Shown: positions 35,720 through 45,082, counted from the first letter of the stretch. The stretch is 64,000 nucleotides of DNA from Pasteurella sp049670895 (GCF_049670895.1 NZ_CP187170.1); one strand, 5' to 3'. Translations and numbers: made by a program. Notes: a model not told the origin generated them from the letters alone.

Positions 35720-36349
35720 TTATTCAATCCCAATTAATTTATGAGTTTGGATGCTCAGCTGCCATTTTGGTTTGTTAACTCGTTGATTTAATAGACCTAT
35801 TTGTGTAATGGTTGCCAGTAAATTCATTTCACCATTGATCTCACAAGGTGAGAGATAATAATGCTCTGATCGGATCTGTTGCTCAATTTGTTCACAAAAC
35901 TCTAGCACATTATCATCCGCCACAATTCGCACTTCATGAGCAAAGGGAATACATTTTTGTTGGTATTTGTGCTGATACAAACGTTTAGGACTTGTTGCGA
36001 TGTAATCAATTTGGTGAGGAATGGCTTTTAATCCGTTGGTTTCAATTGCCAAAAAATAGCCTTCCGCTTTTAAGGCATCAAGTAAAAAGCCAATTTTAGG
36101 CACAATGGTCGGTTCGCCACCTGTGATAATGATATTCTTCGCAGAAAATGACCGCACTTTTTGTAGAATCTGGCTAAGTGTCCAAGTGGTATATTGGTTG
36201 TAAGGGGTATCGCACCAAGGACAAGCAAGATTACACTTGCCAAAACGCACAAAAATGCTGGGCATACCCGTATTAAACCCTTCCCCTTGTAAACTTTCAA
36301 AGATCTCAACAATATTGTATTCAGGCTCGAAAACTTCTCGAATTTGCAC
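35720..36349 (-). CDS. queE: 7-carboxy-7-deazaguanine synthase
   Basis: This 209-residue radical SAM enzyme converts carboxy-tetrahydropterin to carboxydeazaguanine in queuosine synthesis. The cluster cysteines are in CNLACPWCDT (Cx3Cx2C), and FESLQGEGFNTGMPSIFVRF precedes them. The best start is a GTG at 36349. Its GTG overlaps an uptake signal (AAGTGCGGTG), with AAGGAA as ribosome site 9 bases upstream. It starts 5 bases after queD, so it is coupled in the operon. Confidence 0.94.
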   Translation of the reverse strand: MQIREVFEPEYNIVEIFESLQGEGFNTGMPSIFVRFGKCNLACPWCDTPYNQYTTWTLSQILQKVRSFSAKNIIITGGEPTIVPKIGFLLDALKAEGYFLAIETNGLKAIPHQIDYIATSPKRLYQHKYQQKCIPFAHEVRIVADDNVLEFCEQIEQQIRSEHYYLSPCEINGEMNLLATITQIGLLNQRVNKPKWQLSIQTHKLIGIE

Positions 36350-36354
36350 CGCAC

Positions 36355-36780
36355 TTATTCCTTATATTCACAAAATGAGGTTGGCGTTTCCCATAAGCGA
36401 ATGGCTGAAACGGGTAAGTTTTCCTCATATTTTAAGCAATTAAAAATAAAGCGAGCCATTTCTTCTGCGGTGGTTCGGCTGGACAGAGAAAAGGTTTTTG
36501 AATCTAACGACTGCAATAAACTCGCTACTTTGGATTCTTTTTCGCTGGTGCAATCATAGATAAAAGCATGATCCATCGGGTCTAAAATGCGTTGTTTGAC
36601 AATCGCTTTTAAATCAGAAAAATCAATGACCATACCTTTTTTCGGGCCATTTTGGTGTAATTCCCCACAAAGTTCTACTTGAAGTGTGTAAGTATGCCCA
36701 TGTAAATTTTTGCATTTGCCATCGTGTCCATCGAGCATATGTGCCATATCAAAACTAAATTCTTTCGCAATTTTAAACAT
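36355..36780 (-). CDS. queD: 6-carboxy-5,6,7,8-tetrahydropterin synthase
   Basis: This 141-residue enzyme of the PTPS family acts before QueE in queuosine synthesis. The zinc histidines are in HDGKCKNLHGHTY, with the catalytic cysteine (CKN) between them, and the C-terminal WETPTSFCEY carries the conserved glutamate. It lies 3 bases after queC. Confidence 0.95.
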   Translation of the reverse strand: MFKIAKEFSFDMAHMLDGHDGKCKNLHGHTYTLQVELCGELHQNGPKKGMVIDFSDLKAIVKQRILDPMDHAFIYDCTSEKESKVASLLQSLDSKTFSLSSRTTAEEMARFIFNCLKYEENLPVSAIRLWETPTSFCEYKE

Positions 36781-36783
36781 AAA

Positions 36784-37458
36784 TTAGACCGCACTTTTGG
36801 TTGATAAATATTCATTTAAGCCTTTTTCTCGCAACAGGCAACTTGGGCATTCACCACAGCCTTGCTCAACGCCCATATAGCAAGTATGTGTGTGTTGACG
36901 AATGTAATCAAGTACCCCTAGTTCATCTGCCAATTGCCATGTTTGGGCTTTGGTGAGGTACATTAAAGGGGTTTTAAGATTAAATTGATAATCCATGGCG
37001 AGATTTAAGGTCACATTCATGGATTTAATAAAGACATCACGGCAATCAGGATAACCACTAAAATCCGTCTCACAGACGCCAGTGATAATATCTTGAATCC
37101 CCTGGCCTTTAGCATAAATCGCCGTATACAGTAAAAATAAGGCATTACGCCCATCCACAAAGGTATTTGGGGTGTTGCCTTGCTGTTCAATCTTGGCGTT
37201 TTCATCCATTAAGGCATTTTGGGTAATGGCTTTAATCACAGAGGTGTCAATTACGGTTTGTTTTACCCCAAGATCTTGGGCAATCCACGCCGCTTTTTCA
37301 AGCTCAATGGCATGGCGTTGACCGTATTGGAAGGTGACGACTTCCACATTCTCCACACCATATTCTTGGATGGCTTGGAATAAACAGGTGGTGGAATCTT
37401 GTCCACCAGAAAAAATCACAACCGCTTTACGGTTGCCGTTTGGATTGGTGATGTTCAT
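36784..37458 (-). CDS. queC: 7-cyano-7-deazaguanine (preQ0) synthase
   Basis: This 224-residue ATP-dependent enzyme makes preQ0. It has the PP-loop VIFSGGQDSTTC (about residues 14-25) and the zinc cysteines in CYMGVEQGCGECPSC. It is the first gene of queC-queD-queE, behind a preQ1-I-type riboswitch whose pseudoknot covers its ribosome site. An uptake signal lies over its last codons (36786). Confidence 0.96.
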   Translation of the reverse strand: MNITNPNGNRKAVVIFSGGQDSTTCLFQAIQEYGVENVEVVTFQYGQRHAIELEKAAWIAQDLGVKQTVIDTSVIKAITQNALMDENAKIEQQGNTPNTFVDGRNALFLLYTAIYAKGQGIQDIITGVCETDFSGYPDCRDVFIKSMNVTLNLAMDYQFNLKTPLMYLTKAQTWQLADELGVLDYIRQHTHTCYMGVEQGCGECPSCLLREKGLNEYLSTKSAV

Positions 37459-37465
37459 GTTGTTT

Positions 37466-37525
37466 TCCTAGTTTTGTTTTCGGTTATCACAAGGGATAAC
37501 CTAAGTGGGAGGTTTACGAACCACT
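37466..37525 (-). promoter_or_regulatory. preQ1-I-type riboswitch controlling queCDE
   Basis: On the minus strand stem P1 is AGTGG/CCACT around the loop TTCGTAAACCTC. A linker follows and then the A-rich tail GAAAACAAAACTAGGA. The loop CCT can pair with AGG of the tail, forming the class I pseudoknot. That AGGA is the only ribosome site of queC, so ligand binding should block translation. Compared with the compact bacterial aptamers, a 20-base hairpin (GGTTATC...GATAACC) is inserted between the second P1 arm and the A-rich tail. Confidence 0.85.
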
Positions 37526-37532
37526 ATAAAAA

Positions 37533-37588
37533 ATAAAGAGTGGCGAGTTGATTTCAGCTAAAAAACTGAAAACAATCTCCCCACTCAG
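37533..37588 (-). terminator. terminator of neuA
   Basis: On the minus strand GAGTGGGGAG...CTCGCCACTC forms a long imperfect stem, with inner arms TTTTCAG/CTGAAA, followed by TTTATTTTTT. It separates neuA from the riboswitch. Confidence 0.8.
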
Positions 37589-37601
37589 GACAACCTTGCA
37601 G

Positions 37602-38273
37602 TTATTTATTGGCTAAAATTTCCGCAAGTTCTAAATCTTGTTTCACATCAATATCCACAGAACGATAGCTTGGCATTAAGTAGAATTTGATGGGTGGAAT
37701 AAAGAAATATTTCTCTTTCAATAATTGTGCAATGTCATTAATGTAAATGGCACCGTTTGCACGATACATTTTGGGTAACGTTTGGCGAGCCGCTTCAAAA
37801 TCGGCAATATGTCGAACAGGCAATACTTCGTGATTTTCCCCTAACGAAAACGCTTTGTAAGGGTGGTGTTCACATTCACATGCCGAGACAACCGAATAAA
37901 CGCCACCGTTAATATACATATCCATAGCGTTTTTGATATCTAAATGATCACGCAATGGACTGGTTGGTTGCAATAACGTGCAAGTCCCTTCATGAATATT
38001 TAAACTTTCTAAAGCATGGAGAATAGCATCAATGGTTCTGGAATGGTCTTGTGCTAATTCTGCTGGTCTTTTAATACCAATAGCCCCGTATTTTTCGGCT
38101 TCGCGTAAAATGTTATCTCCATCAGAGGTGACCACAATCTTATCGAATACGTCTGCATTTTTAGCCGCTAAAATAGCCCTGCCAATCAGAGAATGCCCAC
38201 CAACAGATTGGAGATTTTTATCTGGAATCCCTTTCGAACCTGCTCGAGCGGGGATGATGGCGATATTGGTCAT
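37602..38273 (-). CDS. neuA: CMP-N-acylneuraminate cytidylyltransferase
   Basis: This 223-residue enzyme activates sialic acid as CMP-Neu5Ac for sialylation of surface lipooligosaccharide or capsule. The nucleotide-binding opening is IPARAGSKGIPDKNL, followed by LLQPTSPLRDHLDI and RANGAIYI. Many Pasteurellaceae scavenge sialic acid and use it for serum resistance; no sialyltransferase or sialic-acid transporter lies in the window. Behind AGGAG, 53 bases after lysS and its terminator. Confidence 0.93.
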   Translation of the reverse strand: MTNIAIIPARAGSKGIPDKNLQSVGGHSLIGRAILAAKNADVFDKIVVTSDGDNILREAEKYGAIGIKRPAELAQDHSRTIDAILHALESLNIHEGTCTLLQPTSPLRDHLDIKNAMDMYINGGVYSVVSACECEHHPYKAFSLGENHEVLPVRHIADFEAARQTLPKMYRANGAIYINDIAQLLKEKYFFIPPIKFYLMPSYRSVDIDVKQDLELAEILANK

Positions 38274-38290
38274 AAATACGCTCCTATTGA

Positions 38291-38318
38291 GAAAAAAAGG
38301 GCAGTATGCCCTTTTTGT
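38291..38318 (-). terminator. terminator of lysS
   Basis: AAAGGGCA-GTA-TGCCCTTT with A/T runs on both sides, just after the lysS stop codon on the minus strand. Confidence 0.85.
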
Positions 38319-38326
38319 TGAGAGAG

Positions 38327-39832
38327 TTATTTCTGCTTCATCGCAGGGAATAAAATGACATCTCGAATTGAGGCGGCATTGGCAAATAACATGGCTAAGC
38401 GGTCAATGCCTAAGCCTTCACCTGCAGTCGGTGGAAGACCATGTTCAAGTGCGGTCACAAAGTCTTCATCTTTAAACATGGCTTCATCATCGCCCGCTTC
38501 TTTTGCTGCAACTTGTGCATCAAAGCGTTCGTTTTGATCTTCCGCATCGTTTAATTCAGAGAAACCGTTACCAATTTCACGTCCACCAATGAATAATTCA
38601 AAACGATCGGTCACTTCTGGGTTTTCATCGTTACGGCGAGCAAGTGGCGAAATTTCCGCTGGGTGTGCCATTAAGAATGTTGGCTGAATCAAATGATGTT
38701 CGGCGACTTCTTCAAAAATCACGTTCACCAAGCTACCTAAGCCCCAAGATTTTTGTACTTCAATGCCTAATTTTTTTGCTACCGCAACGGCACGATCAAA
38801 GTCATATAAATCTTCTTTGACGATCCCTTTATCTGCCCCATATTTTAGAATTGCATCGTGCATGGTGATACGTTCAAACGGTTTGCCGAAATCAAATTCG
38901 TATTCACCATAAGGCACGATTGTCGTCCCTAAAATATCGAGGGCTAATTTACGCAATAATTCTTCGGTGTTATCCATTAAATCGTGATAATCCGCATAGG
39001 CTTGGTAGTACTCAAGCATGGTAAATTCAGGGTTATGACGAATAGACACCCCTTCGTTACGGAAGTTGCGGTTTAATTCAAACACACGCTCAAAACCACC
39101 AACCACTAAACGTTTTAGGTAAAGTTCAGGGGCAATACGTAAATACATATCCACATCTAAGGCGTTGTGGTGAGTGATAAATGGACGTGCAGAAGCGCCA
39201 CCCGGAATGATTTGTAACATTGGGGTTTCCACTTCCATAAAGCCTTTAGAAATGAAATAGTCACGAATGCCTGCAATCACTTTTGAGCGAATGATAAAAG
39301 TGCGACGTGATTGTTCATTGGAAATTAAATCGAGATAACGTTGACGGTAGCGTGTTTCTTGATCGCTTAAGCCGTGGAATTTATCGGGTAATGGGCGTAG
39401 GGCTTTGGTTAATAATTCAACGCTGTGTGCTTTGACTGTCAGTTCATTGGTTTTGGTTTTAAATAGGGTGCCTTTTACCCCAACAATATCCCCTAAATCC
39501 CAGTGACCTACATCATCAGCATAAACACCTTCGGGTAAATTATCTCTTGCTACATAAAGCTGAATACGACCTGACATATCTTGTAATGTAATGAAGGTGG
39601 CTTTACCCATCGCTCGACGGGTCATAATACGTCCTGCCACGCTCACTTCAATTTCTTGTGCTTTTAATGTGTCGCCGTCGAGTTCGTCATATTGGGTGTG
39701 TAGCTCTTGTGCTAGAGCATTACGACGAAAGGTATTAGGAAAAGGATTGCCTTTCGCACGTAAGGCTGCAAGTTTTTCACGGCGTACTAACATTTCACCG
39801 TTAAGATCAAGTTCTTGAGTTTGTTCTGACAT
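38327..39832 (-). CDS. lysS: lysyl-tRNA synthetase, class II
   Basis: This 501-residue class II synthetase has an N-terminal OB-fold anticodon domain (VAGRIMTRRAMGKATFI). Motif 2 is FRNEGVSIRHNPEFTMLE and motif 3 is GEGLGIDRLAMLF. Length is normal. Its place 74 bases after prfB matches the conserved prfB-lysS order. An uptake signal lies inside (about 38449). Confidence 0.97.
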   Translation of the reverse strand: MSEQTQELDLNGEMLVRREKLAALRAKGNPFPNTFRRNALAQELHTQYDELDGDTLKAQEIEVSVAGRIMTRRAMGKATFITLQDMSGRIQLYVARDNLPEGVYADDVGHWDLGDIVGVKGTLFKTKTNELTVKAHSVELLTKALRPLPDKFHGLSDQETRYRQRYLDLISNEQSRRTFIIRSKVIAGIRDYFISKGFMEVETPMLQIIPGGASARPFITHHNALDVDMYLRIAPELYLKRLVVGGFERVFELNRNFRNEGVSIRHNPEFTMLEYYQAYADYHDLMDNTEELLRKLALDILGTTIVPYGEYEFDFGKPFERITMHDAILKYGADKGIVKEDLYDFDRAVAVAKKLGIEVQKSWGLGSLVNVIFEEVAEHHLIQPTFLMAHPAEISPLARRNDENPEVTDRFELFIGGREIGNGFSELNDAEDQNERFDAQVAAKEAGDDEAMFKDEDFVTALEHGLPPTAGEGLGIDRLAMLFANAASIRDVILFPAMKQK

Positions 39833-39906
39833 TTTTATTACCTAATTTTTTTAATATGTTTGTTGCAGCTGAGAACGGTCTGAGTCAGCACCCAGCTTAT
39901 GATGAT

Positions 39907-41005
39907 TTATAATCCTGCTTTTAAACTGGCTTCAATAAAACGATCTAAATCGCCGTCTAATACTGCTTGGGTATTGCGATTTTCCACGCCAGTACGTAAA
40001 TCTTTAATCCGTGAATCATCTAAGACATAAGAACGGATTTGACTGCCCCAACCAATGTCAGATTTACTGTCTTCCATGGCTTGCTTGTCGGCATTTTTCT
40101 TTTGCAATTCCATTTCATACAATTTCGCTTTCAACTGTTTCATACATTGATCTTTGTTTTTATGTTGAGAGCGATCGTTTTGGCATTGCACCACAATTCC
40201 ACTTGGAATATGGGTAATTCGTACCGCACTTTCTGTTTTGTTCACATGCTGTCCTCCAGCACCCGAGGCACGGTAAACATCAATGCGTAAATCCGCAGGA
40301 TTAATGTCGATATCAATATCATCATCAATTTCAGGATACACGAAAGCGGCACTAAAAGAGGTATGGCGGCGGTTATTGGAATCAAATGGGCTTTTTCGTA
40401 CGAGGCGATGAATTCCCGTTTCTGTGCGTAACCAACCAAAAGCATACTCACCCGATATTTTAATGGTGGCAGATTTGATGCCTGCGACATCACCATCAGA
40501 CACTTCCATTAGTTCGGTTTTAAAGCCTTTACTTTCTGCCCAACGTAAATACATACGCAATAGCATTTCGGTCCAGTCTTGTGCTTCGGTGCCGCCTGAG
40601 CCCGCTTGTAAATCCACATAGCAATCTGCCGCATCATGTTGACCACTGAACATACGACGAAACTCTAATTTCGCCAGTTGTTGTTCTAATTCTTCTAACT
40701 CCGTCACGGCTTCATGGAAGGTTTCTTCATCTTCAGCCTCAACAGCCAGCTCAAGTAGACCTTCTACATCTTCCAAACCTTGATCTAGTGTATGGATAGT
40801 ATTCACGACGGCTTCTAAAGCAACACGTTCTTTCCCTAAAGCCTGTGCTTTTTCGGGCTCATTCCATACATCAGGTTGTTCTAATTCTGCATTGACTTCT
40901 TCTAAACGTTCAACTTTGGTATCGAAGTCAAAGATACCCCCTCAACACCTGCGTGCGTTCGGTTAGGTCTGAGATTTTATTTTTGATAGGATTAATTTCA
41001 AACAT
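39907..41005 (-). CDS. prfB: peptide chain release factor 2, with programmed +1 frameshift
   Basis: The gene starts at the ATG at 41005, in MFEINPIKNKISDLTERTQV. It reaches an in-frame TGA at 40928-40930 after the codons for LRGYL and continues one base forward as DFDTKVERLEEV. The slip site CTTTGAC is preceded by the internal ribosome-binding-like AGGGGG, exactly as in E. coli. The total of 1099 bases fits 365 residues plus one skipped base. RF2 landmarks are the SPF tripeptide (RKSPFDSNN) and the GGQ loop (GAGGQHVNKTESAVR). It releases peptides at UAA and UGA; low RF2 favours the shift, giving autoregulation. Confidence 0.97.
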
Positions 41006-41134
41006 AATTCAGATGATTAAAGACAAAATGAAACAGAATTATAAGCTATTTTAGGGCGTTATGGTAGGCAATTTTTCCGCCCTACTTGCACAAATAATGA
41101 ATCTCTTTATAATTAGCCAATTGGCTATTTTATT

Positions 41135-41836
41135 ATGGATATGAAGAAAGAAATGAAAACATACTTCACCGCAGTTTTTATGTTAATTGCTTCCACTGTG
41201 GCGTTTGCGAACTCGCAATCTCTGACTACGCAATTAAACAAAATGGGGATCTCAGAAGTTCAACTTAGTGATTCCCCTTTAAAAGGCGTTAAAATGGCAT
41301 TGACCAATAACGGTATTTTCTACATTACTGAAGACGGTAAGTACATTTTAGATGGTAAATTGTATGCGGTATCTGAAACGGGGGTAAAGGATGTTTCAGC
41401 GGCATTATTACTGGATAAATTAAACAGCTATAAAAACGAAATGGTCATTTATCCTGCAAAAGAGGAAAAACATGTGATCAGCGTGTTTATGGATAGTACT
41501 TGTCATTATTGCAAAGTGTTACATAAACAGATTCAAGAATATAACAATTTAGGTATTACCGTACGCTATCTTGCTTTCCCTCGTGCGGGCTTGCAATCAA
41601 AAACAGCAGGTGAAATGGAAGCTGCTTTTACGGCAAAAGATCCGCAATTTGCATTAACTGAAATGGTGAATGGGAATGCCCCTAAAACCTTGAAAGCCCC
41701 AGATATCACCAAAAAACATTATCAATTAGGTTTACAATTTGGGGTAAGTGGTACACCAACGATCATCACGGAGAAAGGTCGAGTGATTGGTGGCTATTTA
41801 AAACCAGCGGATTTGTTAATTGAGTTATCTCACTAA
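41135..41836 (+). CDS. dsbC: periplasmic thiol:disulfide isomerase DsbC
   Basis: A protein of 233 residues, or 227 if the ATG at 41153 is used. The signal peptide ends at TVAFA, followed by the dimerisation domain and a thioredoxin domain with the active site CHYC (in DSTCHYCKVLHKQI). The cis-proline loop GVSGTPTIIT is present. It reshuffles wrong disulfides in the periplasm. Neither start has a strong ribosome site. The order dsbC-recJ, divergent from prfB, is conserved in Haemophilus. Confidence 0.93.
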   Translation: MDMKKEMKTYFTAVFMLIASTVAFANSQSLTTQLNKMGISEVQLSDSPLKGVKMALTNNGIFYITEDGKYILDGKLYAVSETGVKDVSAALLLDKLNSYKNEMVIYPAKEEKHVISVFMDSTCHYCKVLHKQIQEYNNLGITVRYLAFPRAGLQSKTAGEMEAAFTAKDPQFALTEMVNGNAPKTLKAPDITKKHYQLGLQFGVSGTPTIITEKGRVIGGYLKPADLLIELSH

Positions 41837-41897
41837 TCACTAAGAAAAAGGACGCATTATGCGTCCTTCGCTTATTTTACCTTAGGAAACTTTTTCT

Positions 41898-43619
41898 GTG
41901 CATAAATTAATTCAACGCCGACGTGTCCCTTCCGGGGAGCCTGTGTGTGCCGATCCGTTATTAGATCGAATATACCGAGCCCGTCATATTCAAAACGCTC
42001 AGCAATTAGACCGCACTTTAACTGCCTTGCTACATCCTCAGCGTTTACGAGGCATTGAGGCAGCGGTAGATTTGCTCGTCGACGCCTATTTTCAACAACA
42101 AAAAGTGGTGATTGTGGGAGATTTCGATGCGGATGGTGCAACCAGTACGGCTTTAGCGGTATTAGCTTTACGTCAATTAGGGTTTACGGATGTGGAGTTT
42201 TTGATCCCTAATCGTTTTGAGCAAGGTTATGGCTTAAGTCTTGCGGTTGCAGAAGAGGCGTTAGCAAAACATGTTCAGCTACTCATGACCGTCGATAATG
42301 GGGTATCTTCTGTGGAGGGCGTGGCTTTTTTAAAGGCACAAGGGGTGAAGGTGTTGATTACGGATCATCATTTACCGCCAGATCATTTACCCGATGCCGA
42401 TGCCATTATTAATCCTAACCTAATCGATTGTGATTTTCCGTCCAAATCCTTAGCTGGCGTGGGTGTGACCTTTTATTTGATGTTGGCACTACGAGCAAAA
42501 TTTCGCGAACTTGCGATCTTCACGCCTGACACTCAGCCTAATTTCACCGCATTATTGGATTTGGTGGCGTTAGGCACCATTGCAGATGTGGTTCCACTGG
42601 ATCAAAATAACCGTATTCTTGCCTATCAAGGGTTGGCACGTATTCGAGCAGGGCATTGTCGCTACGGGATTCGAGCATTGGCAGAGGTGGCGAACCGAGA
42701 GCTTAGCCAGTTTTCTTCTTCGGATTTAGGCTTTTCCATTGCCCCTCGCCTAAATGCCGCAGGGCGTTTGGATAATATGTCGATTGGGGTGGAATTACTC
42801 CTAGCGGAAAACATGGAAACGGCTCGTGCACTTGCTTTGGAGTTAGATGGTTTAAATCAAACCCGTAAAGAAATTGAGCAGGGGATGAAACTCGAAGCCC
42901 TTGAAATTTGCCGAAATTTGACCGCACTTAAACAACGCCTGCCAATGGGGATTGCTTTATATCAGGCAGATTGGCATCAAGGTGTATTAGGCATTTTAGC
43001 CTCTCGCATTAAAGATCAATACCATCGCCCTGTGGTGGCTTTTGCACAAGATCAAGAAGGCATTTTAAAAGGATCTGCACGTTCAGTGGAAGGGCTGCAT
43101 TTACGAGATGCCTTAGAGCGTATTCATTGCACGCATCCAGATATGATTTTAAAGTTTGGTGGGCATGCCATGGCAGCAGGATTAACCATTCGAGCCAGCC
43201 ACTTTCAGGCGTTTGAACACGCCTTTAATCAAATCGTGACAGACTGGTTAGATGAAGGACAATTACAAGGCATTGTATGGACCGATGGCGAATTACAAAG
43301 CCAACAATTCAATTTAGATACAGCAGATGCTTTAAAGCAAGCAGGGCCTTGGGGACAAGCCTTTCCTGAGCCGATGTTTGATGGTGAATTTCACATTTTG
43401 CAACAGCGTTTAGTGGGGGAAAAGCATTTAAAAATGATGGTCGAGCCAAAACAGGGTGGACCATTGCTTGATGCCATTGCCTTTAATATTGATACTCGTT
43501 ATTATCCTGACCTGTCGATTAAAAACGCAAAATTGGCCTATAAGTTAGCGATTAATGAATTTAGAGGTCAGCGAAATGTTCAGCTATTAGTGGATTATCT
43601 GTTACCGCTAGGGGAATAA
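41898..43619 (+). CDS. recJ: single-stranded-DNA exonuclease RecJ
   Basis: This 573-residue 5'-3' ssDNA exonuclease acts in recombination and mismatch repair. DHH-family motifs: VGDFDADGATSTALAV, TVDNGVSS, TDHHLPPDHL and KFGGHAMAAGL. The start is GTG at 41898; no closer ATG gives the conserved N-terminus. Two uptake signals lie inside (42009 and 42920). It is 61 bases after dsbC. Confidence 0.96.
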   Translation: MHKLIQRRRVPSGEPVCADPLLDRIYRARHIQNAQQLDRTLTALLHPQRLRGIEAAVDLLVDAYFQQQKVVIVGDFDADGATSTALAVLALRQLGFTDVEFLIPNRFEQGYGLSLAVAEEALAKHVQLLMTVDNGVSSVEGVAFLKAQGVKVLITDHHLPPDHLPDADAIINPNLIDCDFPSKSLAGVGVTFYLMLALRAKFRELAIFTPDTQPNFTALLDLVALGTIADVVPLDQNNRILAYQGLARIRAGHCRYGIRALAEVANRELSQFSSSDLGFSIAPRLNAAGRLDNMSIGVELLLAENMETARALALELDGLNQTRKEIEQGMKLEALEICRNLTALKQRLPMGIALYQADWHQGVLGILASRIKDQYHRPVVAFAQDQEGILKGSARSVEGLHLRDALERIHCTHPDMILKFGGHAMAAGLTIRASHFQAFEHAFNQIVTDWLDEGQLQGIVWTDGELQSQQFNLDTADALKQAGPWGQAFPEPMFDGEFHILQQRLVGEKHLKMMVEPKQGGPLLDAIAFNIDTRYYPDLSIKNAKLAYKLAINEFRGQRNVQLLVDYLLPLGE

Positions 43620-43629
43620 AATAAACAAA

Positions 43630-44325
43630 ATGTGGCGTATCGGATTCGTGTGGTTATTGTTAGTTATATCACAAGCGACATTAGCAATGAATGGAACAGG
43701 CACCTTATCGCCAAAATCTGATCAAGGTCATCATACCTTGAACAGTGAGCCAGATTTCCAAGAAGGAAAAGATTATTTTTCCTATCAAGAACCTCTTTCA
43801 GTGAGGGGGGAGCCTCATCGTATCTTAATTCAATTTTTCTTTGATTATGATTGTCGTGTTTGTTCTTACGCTCAGGATATTTTGGAGCTTTATTCTCAAA
43901 CCCATTGGGATTTAGTCGATGTGGATATTCACCCCGTTGCCACAGAAGACGTGCACTATTCTGCACGAGTTTTTTATGCGTTGAAAGCCATTGGGGCGGA
44001 AGATATTTCTTCCTTATTATTGTTTGAAACTGCCGAAAAACAACGCTATACCCAATTATCTCATTTAAATGAATTGCGAGAATGGTTGAATCAGCAAGGT
44101 GTGAATGTTGAGGCATTTAATCAGGCTTATTATTCTTCTCTCGTCAACAGACAAATCAGTGATGCAGAAAAACTGACCGAAGAATATGGTGTTTTCACCT
44201 TCCCTTATGTGGTGATTGAAGGAAAATATGTGTTAACCGCAAGCACATTGTATAGTGATGATTACAGTTTTGCGGTGTTAGATTTTTTAGTGAATAAATT
44301 AATAAAGGAAAAACAAAAAGAATGA
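43630..44325 (+). CDS. DsbA-like periplasmic thioredoxin-fold protein
   Basis: This 231-residue protein has a cleavable signal peptide ending in ATLA and a DsbA-type fold with the active site CRVC in FFDYDCRVCSYAQDIL, plus a cis-proline motif FTFPYVVIEGKY. CRVC is an unusual dipeptide for DsbA (normally CPHC), so its redox potential and partner may differ. It lies 10 bases after recJ and overlaps mtnN by 4 bases, so all three are probably co-transcribed. The same arrangement is known in Haemophilus influenzae. Confidence 0.85.
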   Translation: MWRIGFVWLLLVISQATLAMNGTGTLSPKSDQGHHTLNSEPDFQEGKDYFSYQEPLSVRGEPHRILIQFFFDYDCRVCSYAQDILELYSQTHWDLVDVDIHPVATEDVHYSARVFYALKAIGAEDISSLLLFETAEKQRYTQLSHLNELREWLNQQGVNVEAFNQAYYSSLVNRQISDAEKLTEEYGVFTFPYVVIEGKYVLTASTLYSDDYSFAVLDFLVNKLIKEKQKE

Positions 44326-45011
44326 AAATTGGTATTGTCGGTGCGATGGCACAAGAAGTGGAAATGTTAGCCAACTTAATGGAAGACAAAACCACCACCC
44401 AAGTGGCGAGTTGCGTCATTTATGAAGGGACAATTCAAGGCAAATCTGTGGCACTTTTACAATCAGGTATTGGGAAAGTCGCAGCAGCCATGGGAACAAG
44501 CATTCTATTACAGATGACAAAACCAGATTTGATCATTAACACGGGTTCAGCGGGCGGTGTTGCCTCGGGGTTGAAGGTGGGGGATATCGTGATTTCCACG
44601 GCAACCCTTTATCATGATGCCGATGTTACCGCATTTGGTTATGCGAAAGGACAACTTCCAGCCTGTCCAGAAGCATTTCAATCTGATCAATCATTGGTGG
44701 ATTTAGCAGAAAAAATTGCCCACCAACAAGGTCATCAAGTGAAACGTGGTTTAATTTGTTCTGGCGATAGCTTCATTCATGGGGGGGAAAAGTTAGCACA
44801 AATTAAGGCAGATTTTCCACAAGTGTTAGCGGTGGAAATGGAAGCCACGGCAATTGCACAGGTGTGCTACGCTTTTAACTTGCCTTTTGTGGTGGTGCGT
44901 GCCATTTCAGACAGTGGTGATGGGGAAGCGAGTATGTCTTTTGAAGAATTTTTACCCTTGGCTGCAAAACAGTCTTCCGAAATGGTGCTCGCCATGTTAG
45001 CCCAACTTTAA
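44322..45011 (+). CDS. mtnN: 5'-methylthioadenosine/S-adenosylhomocysteine nucleosidase
   Basis: This 229-residue nucleosidase (Pfs) cleaves MTA and SAH, a step that feeds LuxS and methionine salvage. Landmarks are KIGIVGAMAQEVEML (with Glu12), GSAGGVASGLKVGD and the catalytic aspartate in RAISDSGDGEA. It overlaps the preceding gene by ATGA. A terminator lies 70 bases downstream. Confidence 0.96.
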   Translation: MKIGIVGAMAQEVEMLANLMEDKTTTQVASCVIYEGTIQGKSVALLQSGIGKVAAAMGTSILLQMTKPDLIINTGSAGGVASGLKVGDIVISTATLYHDADVTAFGYAKGQLPACPEAFQSDQSLVDLAEKIAHQQGHQVKRGLICSGDSFIHGGEKLAQIKADFPQVLAVEMEATAIAQVCYAFNLPFVVVRAISDSGDGEASMSFEEFLPLAAKQSSEMVLAMLAQL

Positions 45012-45082
45012 GCAAAAAACACATCACCGTATCAAGAAAGTGCGGTCAAAATTTTATCCGTTTTGAACGGCGAGAAAACGGA

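Noticed and set aside
39907..40806. A short 299-residue RF2 starting at 40806
   Set aside because: The frame-0 start at 41005, the in-frame TGA and the slip signal show a full-length frameshifted gene.
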